NCBI GenBank assembly: GCA_963795795.1
Contig: CAWCJS010000003.1
Span: 434,001-498,000, forward strand
DNA length: 64,000 nucleotides
Direction: 5' to 3'
Origin: Palsa-504 sp963795795
GTDB taxonomy: Bacteria; Actinomycetota; Actinomycetes; Streptosporangiales; Streptosporangiaceae
Program-made: the position numbers and the translations under genes
The notes under the pieces: generated by a model
The model's database searches: none
Told to the model about the DNA's origin: nothing
Seen by the model: only the letters and a program-made list of their open reading frames with translations
Part shown: piece after piece, positions 17,284 through 26,338 of the stretch
How the letters are laid out: each line of letters starts with the position of its first letter
Position numbering within the stretch: the stretch's first letter is position 1

Positions 17284-17690
17284 GAAGCCGAGGCCTCGGG
17301 TTCCAGGGTCAGCGAGACCGAGTTGATGCACCAGCGCTGGTCGGTCGGCACGTCGTAGCCCTCGCCGGTGAACACGTGGCCCAGGTGCGAGTCGCAGGCG
17401 GCGCAGCGCACCTCGGTGCGGGTCATCCCGAGCGTGTCGTCCTCGATCAGGACCACGGCGTCCCCTTCGGTCGGCTGGTAGAACGACGGCCAGCCGCAGT
17501 GCGACTCGAACTTCGCATCCGAACGGAACAGCTCGGCGCCGCACGCGCGGCACCGGTACACGCCCGTGGTCTTGGTGTTGGTGTACTCACCGGTGAACGG
17601 CGCCTCGGTGTCGGCCTGCCGCAGCACGCGGTACTCCTGCGGGGTCAGCTGCTCCCGCCACTCATCGTCCGTCCGGATGACCTTGTCCAT
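17280..17690 (-). CDS. msrB: Peptide-methionine (R)-S-oxide reductase MsrB
   Basis: MsrB reduces methionine-R-sulfoxide in damaged proteins. The 136-residue protein has the four zinc-binding cysteines (YRCRACGAELF and VRCAACDSHLGHVF), the CGWPSFYQP signature, and the catalytic cysteine in RWCINSVSLTL. ATG 17690 is the natural start. It is coupled by GTGA overlap to the cupin gene and is divergent from the large LuxR regulator. The presence of msrB close to hemE/hemG/chdC is shared with other actinobacteria. Confidence 0.95.
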   Translation of the reverse strand: MDKVIRTDDEWREQLTPQEYRVLRQADTEAPFTGEYTNTKTTGVYRCRACGAELFRSDAKFESHCGWPSFYQPTEGDAVVLIEDDTLGMTRTEVRCAACDSHLGHVFTGEGYDVPTDQRWCINSVSLTLEPEASAS

Positions 17691-17753
17691 GACATGCAGG
17701 GTATCGCCCGGCCCTTAACGAATCGGAATCGCAGGCCGCCGGATGGGATACTC

Positions 17754-20700
17754 ATGCACATGGTTCTGCGCATGTCGGCCGGGCGCATGGTGGGGCGGGA
17801 CGGCGAGCTTGGCCGCCTGCTCACCCTGCTCGACGACGCCGAGGCAGGCCGGTCGGTGGTCGCCCTGGTCAGCGGGGATGCGGGCGTGGGCAAGTCCCGG
17901 CTCATCAGCGAGGCCGTACTGCTCGCCGGCGGGCGCGGGTTCACCGTCCTATCCGGCCACTGCGCCGAGCTGGGCGACAGCGTCCCCTACCTGCCGCTGG
18001 CCGACGCGCTCCGCGGGGCCGCCCAGTCGAGCGGGGTCCGCGACGCGCTCAGCTCGCGCCCGGCCCTGAACCGGCTGCTGCCCGAGGGCAGCTACGGGCA
18101 GCCCGCGGACGAGGACCGATCCGGCCTGGCCAGGCAGCAGATGCTCGGCGGGGTGCTCGGCCTGCTCACCGAACTGGCGGCCGCCGCCCCGGTCCTGCTC
18201 GTCCTCGAGGACCTGCACTGGGCCGACGCCTCCACCAGGGACCTGGTTACCTTCCTGTCCCGGATGCTGCACCGGGAACGGGTCGCGCTGATCGGCAGCT
18301 ACCGGAGCGACGACCTGCACCGGCGTCATCCGCTCCGGCCCCTGGTGGCCGAACTGCAGCGGCTGCCCAGCGTCATCTCCGTCGACCTGGCGCCGCTGGA
18401 TCCCTCGGCCCTGGCCGAACACCTGACCGCCACCGCCCCCGGGCGCATCGACGCCACCGCGCTCAATGACATCGTGGCCCGGGCCGATGGGAACGCCTAC
18501 TACGCCGAGGAACTGCTCGCCGCCTCCCTCAGCGTCGCCGCCTCGGCCACCGGCCCCCATGACCGCGGCTCTCTCCCGGCCGGGCTGGCCGCCCTGCTGC
18601 TCAGCCGGGTCGAGCAGGTGTCCGACGCCGCGCAGCGGGTGCTCCGCGCCGCGGCGGTGGCCGGTCGCAGGGCCGACGACGAGCTGGTCCAGGCCGCGTC
18701 GGGGCTGGAGGCGGACGAATACGAGGCCGCGGTCCGCGAGGCGGTCACGCACCAGCTGCTCGTGCCGGACGGCACGGAAGGCTACGTCTTCCGGCACGCC
18801 CTGCTGCGCGAGGCCGTCTACGGCGACCTACTGCCGGGGGAGCGGACCAGGCTGCACGCCACCATGAGCGCCCTGCTCGCCGACGAGCACCGCCTCCAGA
18901 TGCCCGGGACGGCCGCGGAACTGGCCCAGCACTGCCTGGCCAGCCATGACATCCCCGGCGCGTTCGCCGCCTCGGTCCGGGCCGGGGATGAGGCCGAGCG
19001 GCTGGGCGCGCCTGCCGAGGCGCACCGCCACTACGACCACGCGCTCATGTTGTGGGAGCGGGTGGCCGACCCGGAGAAGACCGCCGACATGGCCCGCGCC
19101 AAGCTCGGCCTGAAGTCCGCGACCAACGCGGCGGACAGCGGTGACTACGAGCGCGCCGTCCACCTGCTCCGGCGCCTGCGGCAGGCGCTGGCCGCCCAGG
19201 CGGCGCAGGGCCAGTCCGAAGACGTCCTGCTGGCCAGCAGGATCGGCGAGCGGCTCGCCTCGTACCTCATGCTGCTGGACGACTACAAGGCCAGGGACGA
19301 GGCCATCGAGGTGGCTCGGGCGACGGTGGATGACACCCCCGCCGACCCGCCGACGTGGCAGCACGCCCGGGCGATCTCCACCTACGCCAACACGCTGCTG
19401 ACCGAGAACGACTACACCCTGGCCAGGGAGTGGGCCGAGCACGGACTCGCCGCGGCCCGCGCCGCGGGCGCGCCGTGGGTCGAGGCCGACGCGCTGGTGA
19501 CCCTCGGTTTCATCAGCAACCGGGAAGGCCGGAACGACGAGGCCATCAAGGTCCTAACCCAGGCCCACCGGCAGGCGCGGGAGGCGAAGAATCTCGGCGT
19601 GGAGCTGCGGGCCGCGTGCTACCTGGCGCAGGCCCACCTCGAGCTCGGCGACCTGACCATCGGCGCGGCGGTAGCGCACGAGGGCACCCAGCGGGCCAGC
19701 CAGACCGGGCTCAACATGGCGCCGTACGGCCTCGACGTGCAGCACCTGCACTTCCAGTGCCACTTCGCCGACGGCAAATGGGACCACGCGCAGGAGATCG
19801 CCGACGGTTTCCCGGTCCGGGTCACCAACGTGCCCGAGGCCTACCTGTCCTCGATGGCCCTGTTCATCGACGTCGCGCGCGGTAACCCGGCGGTCGAGGA
19901 ACGCCGCGCCTGGATCGAGCCGTTCTGGTCGATGCACGGGTTCGACGAGTTCATCGCTCGCGGGCTGCTGGCCGAGCACGCGCTGTGGCGAGGCGATACG
20001 GCGCACGCCCTGACCGAGGCGCAGGCCGCGATCGACGCCAGCTTCGAGCCGCTGTGGGGCTACTACCCGTCCGTCATCCGGCCGGCCGCGGTCGCCATAA
20101 GCGCGCACGCCGACCGGGCGGCGCAGGCCCGGGCCGTCGGCAACGACGAGGCCGTCGCGGCCGAGCTAGCCGCGGCCGCCGAGGCGCTCGAGGCGGCCCG
20201 CGAGGGTGCGGCGTTCCCCAAGCGGCCGAAGTTCATCGTGGGTCCGGAGGGACGCGGGTGGCTGGCCCGGGCCGAGGCGGAGTACCGCCGGGTCAGCGGC
20301 GAGAACGACCCGCAGGCGTGGCAGGCGGTCCTGGACGCGTTCGGTCCCGACTACGTCTACGAGATCGCCAGGACCCGGTGGCGGCTGGCCGAGGCGCTCG
20401 CCGAGGCGGGCCGCCGGGACGAGGCGACCGAGCAGTGGCGTCAGGCGGCCCAGACCGCGGACCAGCTCGAGGCCAGGCCACTGCGCCGCGCCCTCGACGA
20501 CCTGGGCCGCCGGGCCAGGATCGGGACGGCGCCGGATGACCAGGCGGAAGGCGCGGTCCTCGCGTCGCTGACCAGCAGGGAACGCGAGGTGCTCCGGCTC
20601 ATCGCCGCGGGCCGCAGCAACCGCGAGATCGCCGCCGTGCTGTACATCGCGCCGAAGACCGCCAGCGTGCACGTGTCGAACATCCTGGGCAAGCTGGGCG

Positions 20701-20771
20701 CCGCCAGCCGCACGGAGGCCGCCGCCATCGCCCACCGCGAGGGCCTGATCACCGAGCCCTCGAGCCGCTGA
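17754..20771 (+). CDS. Large ATPase-LuxR (LAL-type) transcriptional regulator
   Basis: This regulator has about 1,005 residues. The N-terminal AAA/ATPase module carries Walker A GDAGVGKSR (about residue 43) and Walker B VLLVLEDLHWADAS. A long middle region of TPR-like helical repeats follows (TEAQAAIDAS, AEAGRRDEATEQWRQAAQTADQL), and a C-terminal LuxR/GerE helix-turn-helix is LTSREREVLRLIAAGRSNREIA with TASVHVSNILGKLGAASR. ATG 17754 is chosen; ATG 17760 is close behind. The frame is open upstream to 16983 but that part is antisense to msrB and not protein-like. LAL proteins usually activate nearby metabolic genes. The target is not evident, though LLM and GH5 genes follow. Confidence 0.92.
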   Translation: MHMVLRMSAGRMVGRDGELGRLLTLLDDAEAGRSVVALVSGDAGVGKSRLISEAVLLAGGRGFTVLSGHCAELGDSVPYLPLADALRGAAQSSGVRDALSSRPALNRLLPEGSYGQPADEDRSGLARQQMLGGVLGLLTELAAAAPVLLVLEDLHWADASTRDLVTFLSRMLHRERVALIGSYRSDDLHRRHPLRPLVAELQRLPSVISVDLAPLDPSALAEHLTATAPGRIDATALNDIVARADGNAYYAEELLAASLSVAASATGPHDRGSLPAGLAALLLSRVEQVSDAAQRVLRAAAVAGRRADDELVQAASGLEADEYEAAVREAVTHQLLVPDGTEGYVFRHALLREAVYGDLLPGERTRLHATMSALLADEHRLQMPGTAAELAQHCLASHDIPGAFAASVRAGDEAERLGAPAEAHRHYDHALMLWERVADPEKTADMARAKLGLKSATNAADSGDYERAVHLLRRLRQALAAQAAQGQSEDVLLASRIGERLASYLMLLDDYKARDEAIEVARATVDDTPADPPTWQHARAISTYANTLLTENDYTLAREWAEHGLAAARAAGAPWVEADALVTLGFISNREGRNDEAIKVLTQAHRQAREAKNLGVELRAACYLAQAHLELGDLTIGAAVAHEGTQRASQTGLNMAPYGLDVQHLHFQCHFADGKWDHAQEIADGFPVRVTNVPEAYLSSMALFIDVARGNPAVEERRAWIEPFWSMHGFDEFIARGLLAEHALWRGDTAHALTEAQAAIDASFEPLWGYYPSVIRPAAVAISAHADRAAQARAVGNDEAVAAELAAAAEALEAAREGAAFPKRPKFIVGPEGRGWLARAEAEYRRVSGENDPQAWQAVLDAFGPDYVYEIARTRWRLAEALAEAGRRDEATEQWRQAAQTADQLEARPLRRALDDLGRRARIGTAPDDQAEGAVLASLTSREREVLRLIAAGRSNREIAAVLYIAPKTASVHVSNILGKLGAASRTEAAAIAHREGLITEPSSR

Positions 20772-20849
20772 CCAGCCATCACCCGGTCTCGGCAACCCAG
20801 CCAGGAGCGTCGGGACGCCGCGCCCCGCCCCGCGCCGCGCGGACGGACC

Positions 20850-21767
20850 TCAGCTTGGGGCGAGCTCGCGGAGGATCTCCTCGGCCCGCTCCGCCGCCGA
20901 CTCCGGCGACACCGACGGCGAGCCGACCTGCGGATCCCAGTTCAGGTCGTAAAACAGCTCGGTGACGCCCTGCTCGCCGAGCCACGCCGCGTCCTCGCGG
21001 ATCTGCGCGTAGCTGCCCGAGAGCAGCCGCCGCCCGCCGTCGAGCCCCTTGGCCTCGGTCCCGGCCTGGACTACCCCGCGGCAGATGATGCGCACCGCCT
21101 CGGGGTCGCGCCCCGCCGCCGACGCCGCCTCCCGGATCACCTCGACCGCCCCGGCGATCGCGGACAGGTCGGCCCGGCTGGAGGTGATCCAGCCGTCCGC
21201 GAGCCGCCCGGCGCGCTCCATGGCCGGCCGCGACATCCCGCCGAGCAGCACCGGCGGGCCCGGCCGCTGCACCGGCCTGGGATCCTGCCGCCCGGCCGGG
21301 ATCGTGTAGAACTCACCGTCAAACGAGCTGACCCCGTCGTCCCACAGGGTCCGCAGGACGGCCAGGAACTCCTCGGTGCGCGCTCCCCGCCGGGCCGTCG
21401 ACGCGCCGGTGATCGTGAATTCCTCCGGCATCCAGCCGATGCCCAGGCCCAGGTCGAGCCGCCCGCCGGACAGCACGTCCACGGTTGTCGCCTGCTTGGC
21501 CAGGTAGGCGGGCGAGATGAACGGCAGGTTGACCACCGCCACGCCGAGCCTGATCCGTGACGTCACGGCCGCGGCGTAGCCGAGCGCGACCATCGGGTCG
21601 AGCACGCTGCGGTACACGGGGTCCATGCCCGAGCCCTCGGGCACCAGCAGCCGCTGGAACGTCCACAGCGTCGAATACCCGGCCTCCTCGGCCCGGTCCG
21701 CGAAGGTGGCGAGGGAGAAGGGGGTAGCCCACGCGCCGGCGACAGGTGCGCCAAATCCGATCAGCAT
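20850..21767 (-). CDS. LLM class oxidoreductase, F420-dependent type
   Basis: This 305-residue TIM-barrel protein of the luciferase-like/F420-dependent family is recognised by the N terminus MLIGFGAPVAGAWATPFSLATFADRAEEAGYSTLW, RIRLGVAVVNLPFISPAYLAKQATTVDVLSGGRLDLGLGIGWMPEEF, and PPVLLGGMSRPAMERAGRLADGWI. In this subgroup the cofactor is commonly F420 rather than FMN, which is inferred from family resemblance. It converges with the LAL regulator and is divergent from the GH5 pair. The substrate is unknown. Confidence 0.87.
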   Translation of the reverse strand: MLIGFGAPVAGAWATPFSLATFADRAEEAGYSTLWTFQRLLVPEGSGMDPVYRSVLDPMVALGYAAAVTSRIRLGVAVVNLPFISPAYLAKQATTVDVLSGGRLDLGLGIGWMPEEFTITGASTARRGARTEEFLAVLRTLWDDGVSSFDGEFYTIPAGRQDPRPVQRPGPPVLLGGMSRPAMERAGRLADGWITSSRADLSAIAGAVEVIREAASAAGRDPEAVRIICRGVVQAGTEAKGLDGGRRLLSGSYAQIREDAAWLGEQGVTELFYDLNWDPQVGSPSVSPESAAERAEEILRELAPS

Positions 21768-21787
21768 GTCTTTACCCTATTTTTTTG

Positions 21788-21804
21788 CCGAACGAGCGGT
21801 GGTG
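21788..21804 (+). repeat. Dispersed motif copy in an intergenic region
   Basis: A TTTTTTG tract precedes CCGAACGAGCGGTGGTG, identical to the copy at 2417-2433. It lies between the divergent LLM gene and the GH5 pair. Confidence 0.5.
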
Positions 21805-21825
21805 CGTGCCCCATAAACTCCAGCC

Positions 21826-21930
21826 ATGTCCGACCCCGAACCCGACCCGGTGCTTCCGGCCGGCATCCCGCTGCCGGCGCATATTGCCGCTTTCGCCCAC
21901 CGCCCCGCGGGTATCCTCCCGGTGTCCTAG
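21826..21930 (+). CDS. Possible 34-residue ORF upstream of the GH5 pair
   Basis: ATG 21826 opens 34 codons ending in TAG 21930, with actinomycete-like codon use and a Pro-rich product. There is no clear ribosome site, and no family is recognised. It may be a leader peptide or chance; it occupies the leader of the glycosidase genes. Confidence 0.22.
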   Translation: MSDPEPDPVLPAGIPLPAHIAAFAHRPAGILPVS

Positions 21931-21939
21931 CGTTAACGC
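21930..21939. promoter_or_regulatory. Perfect palindrome GCGTTAACGC upstream of the GH5 genes
   Basis: This ten-base perfect palindrome lies 28 bases before the first GH5 start, a position suited to an operator for a repressor of sugar-responsive genes. No second copy is present before the downstream paralogue. Confidence 0.35.
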
Positions 21940-21966
21940 AGCTACCGTGAGACCGGGGTGGTGGAC

Positions 21967-23094
21967 GTGGCCATTGCTACACCGTTGTCGACGAGTGGGC
22001 GCTTCATCGTTGACGCGCACGGAAATCGCGTCCGGCTCTCCGGCGTGAACTGGTACGGCGCCAGCGAGGACCAGGGGGTGCCGGTCGGCCTGGATGTCGT
22101 CGACCGTCACCGGCTGGCTCAGCTCATCGCCAGTTTCGGGTTCAACTGCGTGCGGCTCCCGTTCAGCGCGTGGATGACCGAGCAGACCGCTCCCGTCGCC
22201 GGTCAGTTCCTCGCCGCCAACCCCGATCTGCAGGGGGCAGCGCCGATACACGTGTACGACGCGTGCGTCGAGGCGCTCACCGGAGCCGGCCTGATGGTCA
22301 TCCCCAACTGCCACCTGCTCGACTTCGGCTGGTGCTGCGCCGACCAGGACGGTAACGGCCTGTGGTTCAACGACCGCTGGCCGGAGGCGAGATTCGCCGG
22401 GACCTGGCAGGGCATCGTCAAGCGGTACGCCTCGAACCCGCTGGTCGTCGCGATGGACGTGAAGAACGAGCCGCGCCCGGCGACGGTGGGCGGGCACCTG
22501 CTCAGGCCGACGTGGGGCCCTGGAGACCAGACCGATTTCGGCGCCATGTACGGCTCGATCGGGAACGTCATCCACGAGCTCAACCCGCATCTGCTCATCA
22601 TCTGCGAGGGCCTCGAATACGCCACCCAGCTGGAAGGCGTGGCCACCCATCCGGTCAGGCTCGCGGCGCCCAACAAAGTCGTGTACAGCATGCACGACTA
22701 TTCCTGGTTCCACCCCCCGGGCCAGACCGAGGCCGCCTACGCCCAGGCGATGAACGCGGCCGGAGGGTACCTGCTCACCGAGAAGATCGCCCCGCTCTGG
22801 ATCGGCGAGTTCGGCGCCAACGTCAGCTCTCTGGCCAGCAGTCCGGGCGGCGCCAGTTGGTGGGCCAACATCTCGGCGTGGCTCACGGCTAACGACGTCG
22901 ACTGGTGCTGGTGGGCGCTCAACCCGACCCACGGCAATAGCCATAACCCCGGGACCAGCACGATGAAGTACACCTGGGGCCAGCCTGAGCCCTACGGCCT
23001 GCTGACCTCGGACTGGGCTAACGCCGCGTACCCGAGCGTGATCAGCATGCTGCACGCCATGATGCGGCCGCGCACCGGCCCCGGCGTTCCTTAA
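21967..23094 (+). CDS. GH5 family glycoside hydrolase (cellulase-like), copy 1
   Basis: This is a family-5 beta-glycanase TIM barrel. The N-terminal substrate-binding part is GRFIVDAHGNRVRLSGVNWYGASED. The acid/base Glu is in MDVKNEPRPATVGG (about residue 167), VYSMHDYSWFHPPGQ supplies the conserved His/Tyr, and the nucleophile Glu is in PLWIGEFGAN (about 281). The likely reaction is hydrolysis of beta-1,4-glucan or mannan. There is no signal peptide or carbohydrate-binding module, which is odd for a cellulase. GTG 21967 is chosen because the tandem copy starts at the equivalent codon; GTG 21958 or 21961 are alternatives. Confidence 0.9.
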   Translation: MAIATPLSTSGRFIVDAHGNRVRLSGVNWYGASEDQGVPVGLDVVDRHRLAQLIASFGFNCVRLPFSAWMTEQTAPVAGQFLAANPDLQGAAPIHVYDACVEALTGAGLMVIPNCHLLDFGWCCADQDGNGLWFNDRWPEARFAGTWQGIVKRYASNPLVVAMDVKNEPRPATVGGHLLRPTWGPGDQTDFGAMYGSIGNVIHELNPHLLIICEGLEYATQLEGVATHPVRLAAPNKVVYSMHDYSWFHPPGQTEAAYAQAMNAAGGYLLTEKIAPLWIGEFGANVSSLASSPGGASWWANISAWLTANDVDWCWWALNPTHGNSHNPGTSTMKYTWGQPEPYGLLTSDWANAAYPSVISMLHAMMRPRTGPGVP

Positions 23095-23126
23095 TTACCC
23101 GACTTCTGGCGAAAGGGCTGGTAGAC

Positions 23127-24272
23127 GTGGCCATTGCTACACCGTTGTCGACGAGCGGGCGATTCATCGTTGACGCGCAGGGACATCGGGTCCGGCTGGC
23201 CGGCGTGAACTGGTACGGCGCCAGCGAGGACTTCGGGGTGCCGGCCGGCCTGGATACCGTCCACCGCGACCAACTGGCCGAGACGATCGCCGGGTTCGGG
23301 TTCAACTGCGTGCGGTTCCCGTTCAGCGTGTGGATGACCCAGCAGACCACCCCGGTCCCCGCCCAGTACCTCGCCGCCAATTCTGACCTGTCGGGGTCAA
23401 CGCCGATCCAGGTCTACGACGCGTGCGTCAAGGCGCTCACCGGAGCCGGCCTGATGGTCATCCCCAACTGCCACCTGATGGACTACGGCTGGTGCTGCTC
23501 TAACCAGGACGACAACGGCCTGTGGTTCAACGACCGCTGGACGGTGGCGACCTTCACCGCGACCTGGGAGGGGATCGTCAAGCGGTACGCCTCGAACCCG
23601 CTGGTCGTCGGGATGGACGTGAAGAACGAGCCGCGCCCGGCGACGGTGGGCGGGCACCTGCTCAACCCGACGTGGGGGCCCGGAGACCAGACCGATTTCG
23701 GCGCCATGTACTCGTCGATCGGGAACGTCATCCACGGGTGCAACCCGCATCTGCTGATCATCTGCGAGGGCCTCGGCTACGCCACCAACCTGCAGGGCGT
23801 GGCCAGCCACCCGGTTAGGCTCGCGGCGGCCAACAAGGTCGTGTACAGCATGCACGACTATTCCTGGTTCCACCCCCAGGGCCAGACCGAGGCCGCCTAC
23901 GCCCAGGCGATGAACACGGCCGGGGGGTACATCCTCACCCAGAACATCGCCCCGCTCTGGATCGGCGAGTTCGGGAACACCGTGAACACGCTGCCGTCTT
24001 CGGGCAGTCCCAGCTGGTGGGCCAACATCCAGGCGTGGCTCACCGCCGAGGACGTCGACTGGTGCTGGTGGGCGCTCAACCCGACGCACGCCAAGGGATC
24101 CAACCCCGGGACCAATACGGTCAAGTACAACTGGGGGCAGCCCGAGCCGTACGGCCTGCTGTCCGCGGACTGGACTAACCCCACGTCCTGGGCCGTGATC
24201 AACATGCTCCAGGCCATGACCACGCCGGGCACGGGTCCCGGGGTCTCGGCCTCGGCGGCTCACCGGCCGTGA
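23127..24272 (+). CDS. GH5 family glycoside hydrolase, copy 2 (tandem paralogue)
   Basis: This is a close paralogue of the preceding gene, 32 bases downstream in the same direction. Both catalytic motifs are retained (MDVKNEPRPATVGG and PLWIGEFGNT), as is the WCWWALNPTHAKG end of the barrel. The first 30 bases of the coding sequence, starting at GTG 23127, are identical to copy 1, and the proteins are very similar throughout, so this is a recent tandem duplication. Differences cluster in surface loops (PAQYLAANSDLSG, NTVNTLPSSGSPSW) and may tune specificity. It also lacks a signal peptide. The C terminus has a short Ala/Ser-rich extension. Confidence 0.9.
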   Translation: MAIATPLSTSGRFIVDAQGHRVRLAGVNWYGASEDFGVPAGLDTVHRDQLAETIAGFGFNCVRFPFSVWMTQQTTPVPAQYLAANSDLSGSTPIQVYDACVKALTGAGLMVIPNCHLMDYGWCCSNQDDNGLWFNDRWTVATFTATWEGIVKRYASNPLVVGMDVKNEPRPATVGGHLLNPTWGPGDQTDFGAMYSSIGNVIHGCNPHLLIICEGLGYATNLQGVASHPVRLAAANKVVYSMHDYSWFHPQGQTEAAYAQAMNTAGGYILTQNIAPLWIGEFGNTVNTLPSSGSPSWWANIQAWLTAEDVDWCWWALNPTHAKGSNPGTNTVKYNWGQPEPYGLLSADWTNPTSWAVINMLQAMTTPGTGPGVSASAAHRP

Positions 24273-24281
24273 CGAGGGCCT

Positions 24282-25205
24282 CTAGCCGAGCTCGGGGATG
24301 ATGGAGGCGGCCAGCCGCTCCATCTGCTCGGCCTGGTCGAACAGCGTCGTGAACAGGATCAGCTCAGCTCCGGCCTCGATGACCTGGCGAACCTCGCGGA
24401 CGCAGTCGCCCACCGTCCCCGCGATCGCGGCCGCCTCGATGGCCTCCGACCGGAACCCGTACAGCCGCTCGAGGGTGGCGTTGGTGCGGGCCCGCGCCCG
24501 GTCCGCGTCGTCGTCGATGGTGATGTAGACCCGCTTGGCGATGGAGAAGCTCTTCGGCGGCCTTCCGGCCTCGGCGAGCGCCTCCCGCACCACCGTGACC
24601 TGCTCGGCGAACCGCGCGGTGGGGGAGGACCCGGCCCCGAAGAATCCGGTGCCCAGCCGCACCGCCCGCCGGACGGCCGTCGGCCCGGCCGCGCCGAACC
24701 ACAGCGGCGGGTGCGGCTTCTGGAACGGCTTGGGCTCGATTCCCTCGTCCTGGATCTGCCAGAACTCGCCGTCGAAGGTGACCCTGGGCTCGGTCCACAG
24801 TGCCCTCATCAGCGTGATGCCCTCGGTGAACCGCGCCACGTAGCGCGCGGGATCCACGCCGAACGCGGCGAAGGGCCTTACCTTGCCGCCGGTGCCCACG
24901 CCGACCTCGATCCGGCCGCGGCTGAGCTGGTCCAGCGTGGCCAGGCCCTTCGCCAGGTGCACCGGGTTGTGCAGCGTAGAGACGAACACCACGCAACCCA
25001 GCCGCAGCCGTTCGGTGCAGGCCGCCGCGTACGTCATCGCCTCCAGCGGGCTGAACTGGCTCCACGACCCGGACCCGAGGATCTGCTCCTGCGCCCAGGC
25101 GCTCTCGAACCCCAGTTCCTCGGCCCGCTCCAGGTAGGCCCGGAACGCGGCGGGATCGAACTCGCCGTCGGCGTAAAACTGCGGGATGGCGATCGCGAAC
25201 TTCAT
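24282..25205 (-). CDS. LLM class flavin-dependent oxidoreductase
   Basis: This third LLM-fold protein starts MKFAIAIPQFYADGEFDPAAFRAYLERAEELGFESAWAQEQ. It has the family segments LRLGCVVFVSTLHNPVHLAKGLATLDQLSRGRIEVGVGTGG and PPLWFGAAGPTAVRRAVRLGTGFFGAG, and the C-terminal GTVGDCVREVRQVIEAGAELILFTTLFD. Cofactor FMN or F420 cannot be distinguished here. It converges on the GH5 pair with a nine-base gap and lies downstream of the glycosyltransferase-39 gene in the same direction (24-base gap). Confidence 0.87.
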   Translation of the reverse strand: MKFAIAIPQFYADGEFDPAAFRAYLERAEELGFESAWAQEQILGSGSWSQFSPLEAMTYAAACTERLRLGCVVFVSTLHNPVHLAKGLATLDQLSRGRIEVGVGTGGKVRPFAAFGVDPARYVARFTEGITLMRALWTEPRVTFDGEFWQIQDEGIEPKPFQKPHPPLWFGAAGPTAVRRAVRLGTGFFGAGSSPTARFAEQVTVVREALAEAGRPPKSFSIAKRVYITIDDDADRARARTNATLERLYGFRSEAIEAAAIAGTVGDCVREVRQVIEAGAELILFTTLFDQAEQMERLAASIIPELG

Positions 25206-25229
25206 ACGCCGCAGGGTATCCGGCGGCGG

Positions 25230-26338
25230 TCAGCCGGCGTCAGCGGGCTCGCACAAGTAGAACCGCCGCGACACCTGGGCGCAGTGGCTGGCGATCCACT
25301 GCATACGAGGGTCGGTATCAGACAGGATCCAGACGAGATGGAACAGGCCCTGGCGGATGTCGGCCTGCAGTTGGCTCAGGGTGGGTGACGGTGTCGTCCC
25401 GTCGACCCCGCCGACGGGAAGCGCCTCGAGGCCGCGGTCGTAGATGATTATTGACGACAGCGCGGCGGTCTGCGCCGCCATCACATCCGGTGCCCCGTCC
25501 TGCCTGGTCTGCCAACCGGTGATTTCAGAGTTCACGACGCCCGGTGTCTGGCCGGCCCGCTCGACGTCCTGCGCGGTCTGGGCCGGCTCGAACGGGGTGT
25601 CAAAGGCGCCGTGGCGGCTGACGGTGACGCTGACCGCGGCCGCGGCAGGGGTCAGCAGCACGGCGATCAGGCCCGCCGCCAGGGCCGCGGCGAACCAGGC
25701 GCTGGTCCCGGCGATCAGCGCCCAGGCCGCGACGCCGACCGCTGCGAGGCCGATCGCGATGACGGCCGGGACCAGCCAGCCGGGGACCTGGGCACCGGTG
25801 GTGGACACCAGCCAGACCGCGTAGGCGGCGGTGCCCACGACGATGAGTTCCAGGCCGATGATCCGGCCGATGGGGGTCCGTTCCGGTGACCAGGCGGCCA
25901 CGACGCCGGCGCCGATGAGGGCGGCCACCGGCGGGGACAGCGCCGCGGTGTAGTAGGCGTTGATCGTCGTGATCGACGAGAAGACCGCGAACAAGGTCAC
26001 CAGCCAGCCGCCCCACAGGATGAAGCAGGCCCGGAGCGGGTCGCCGCGCGGCTGACGGCGCCGGCTGGCGATGCCCCAGACCGCCACTACGAACGCGGCG
26101 GGAATCAGCCAGCCGGTGTCACGCCCCAGGTCCGCGCGCAGCAGGCGGTACGGCACCGCCGCCGGAGGGCCCGGCGCGCGAGTAGACGGTGGCGCCGTAC
26201 TCGGCGGACCTGAGACGGGACTCGGGCCCGAGACCGGGCCGGAGACGGGACTCGGGCCTGAGACGCGGGCCGGAGACGGGACTCTGACCCGAGACCGGAC
26301 CTGACACCGAACTTGGCTGACCTGACACCGGGCTCGCC
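25230..26338 (-). CDS. GT39-like glycosyltransferase, C-terminal part (frame shifted)
   Basis: This is the second half of one membrane glycosyltransferase gene whose N-terminal half is 26119-27279. It resumes in the next frame inside a repeat (SGPSPVSGPVSGPSPVSGPP). It then shows transmembrane helices (GWLIPAAFVVAVWGIAS, WGGWLVTLFAVFSSITTINAYYTAALSPPVAALIGAG) and a soluble C-terminal domain with LPVGGVDGTTPSPTLSQLQADIRQG and YLCEPADAG at the end, as in YkcB-like mannosyltransferases. The upstream boundary given is approximate, since this frame is open to 26414 without being a natural start. It would be non-functional alone. Confidence 0.65.

Noticed and set aside
16983..17753. Long N-terminal extension of the LAL regulator frame
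   Set aside because: It is antisense to msrB and the cupin gene, Arg/Pro-rich, and the ATPase domain begins properly after ATG 17754.
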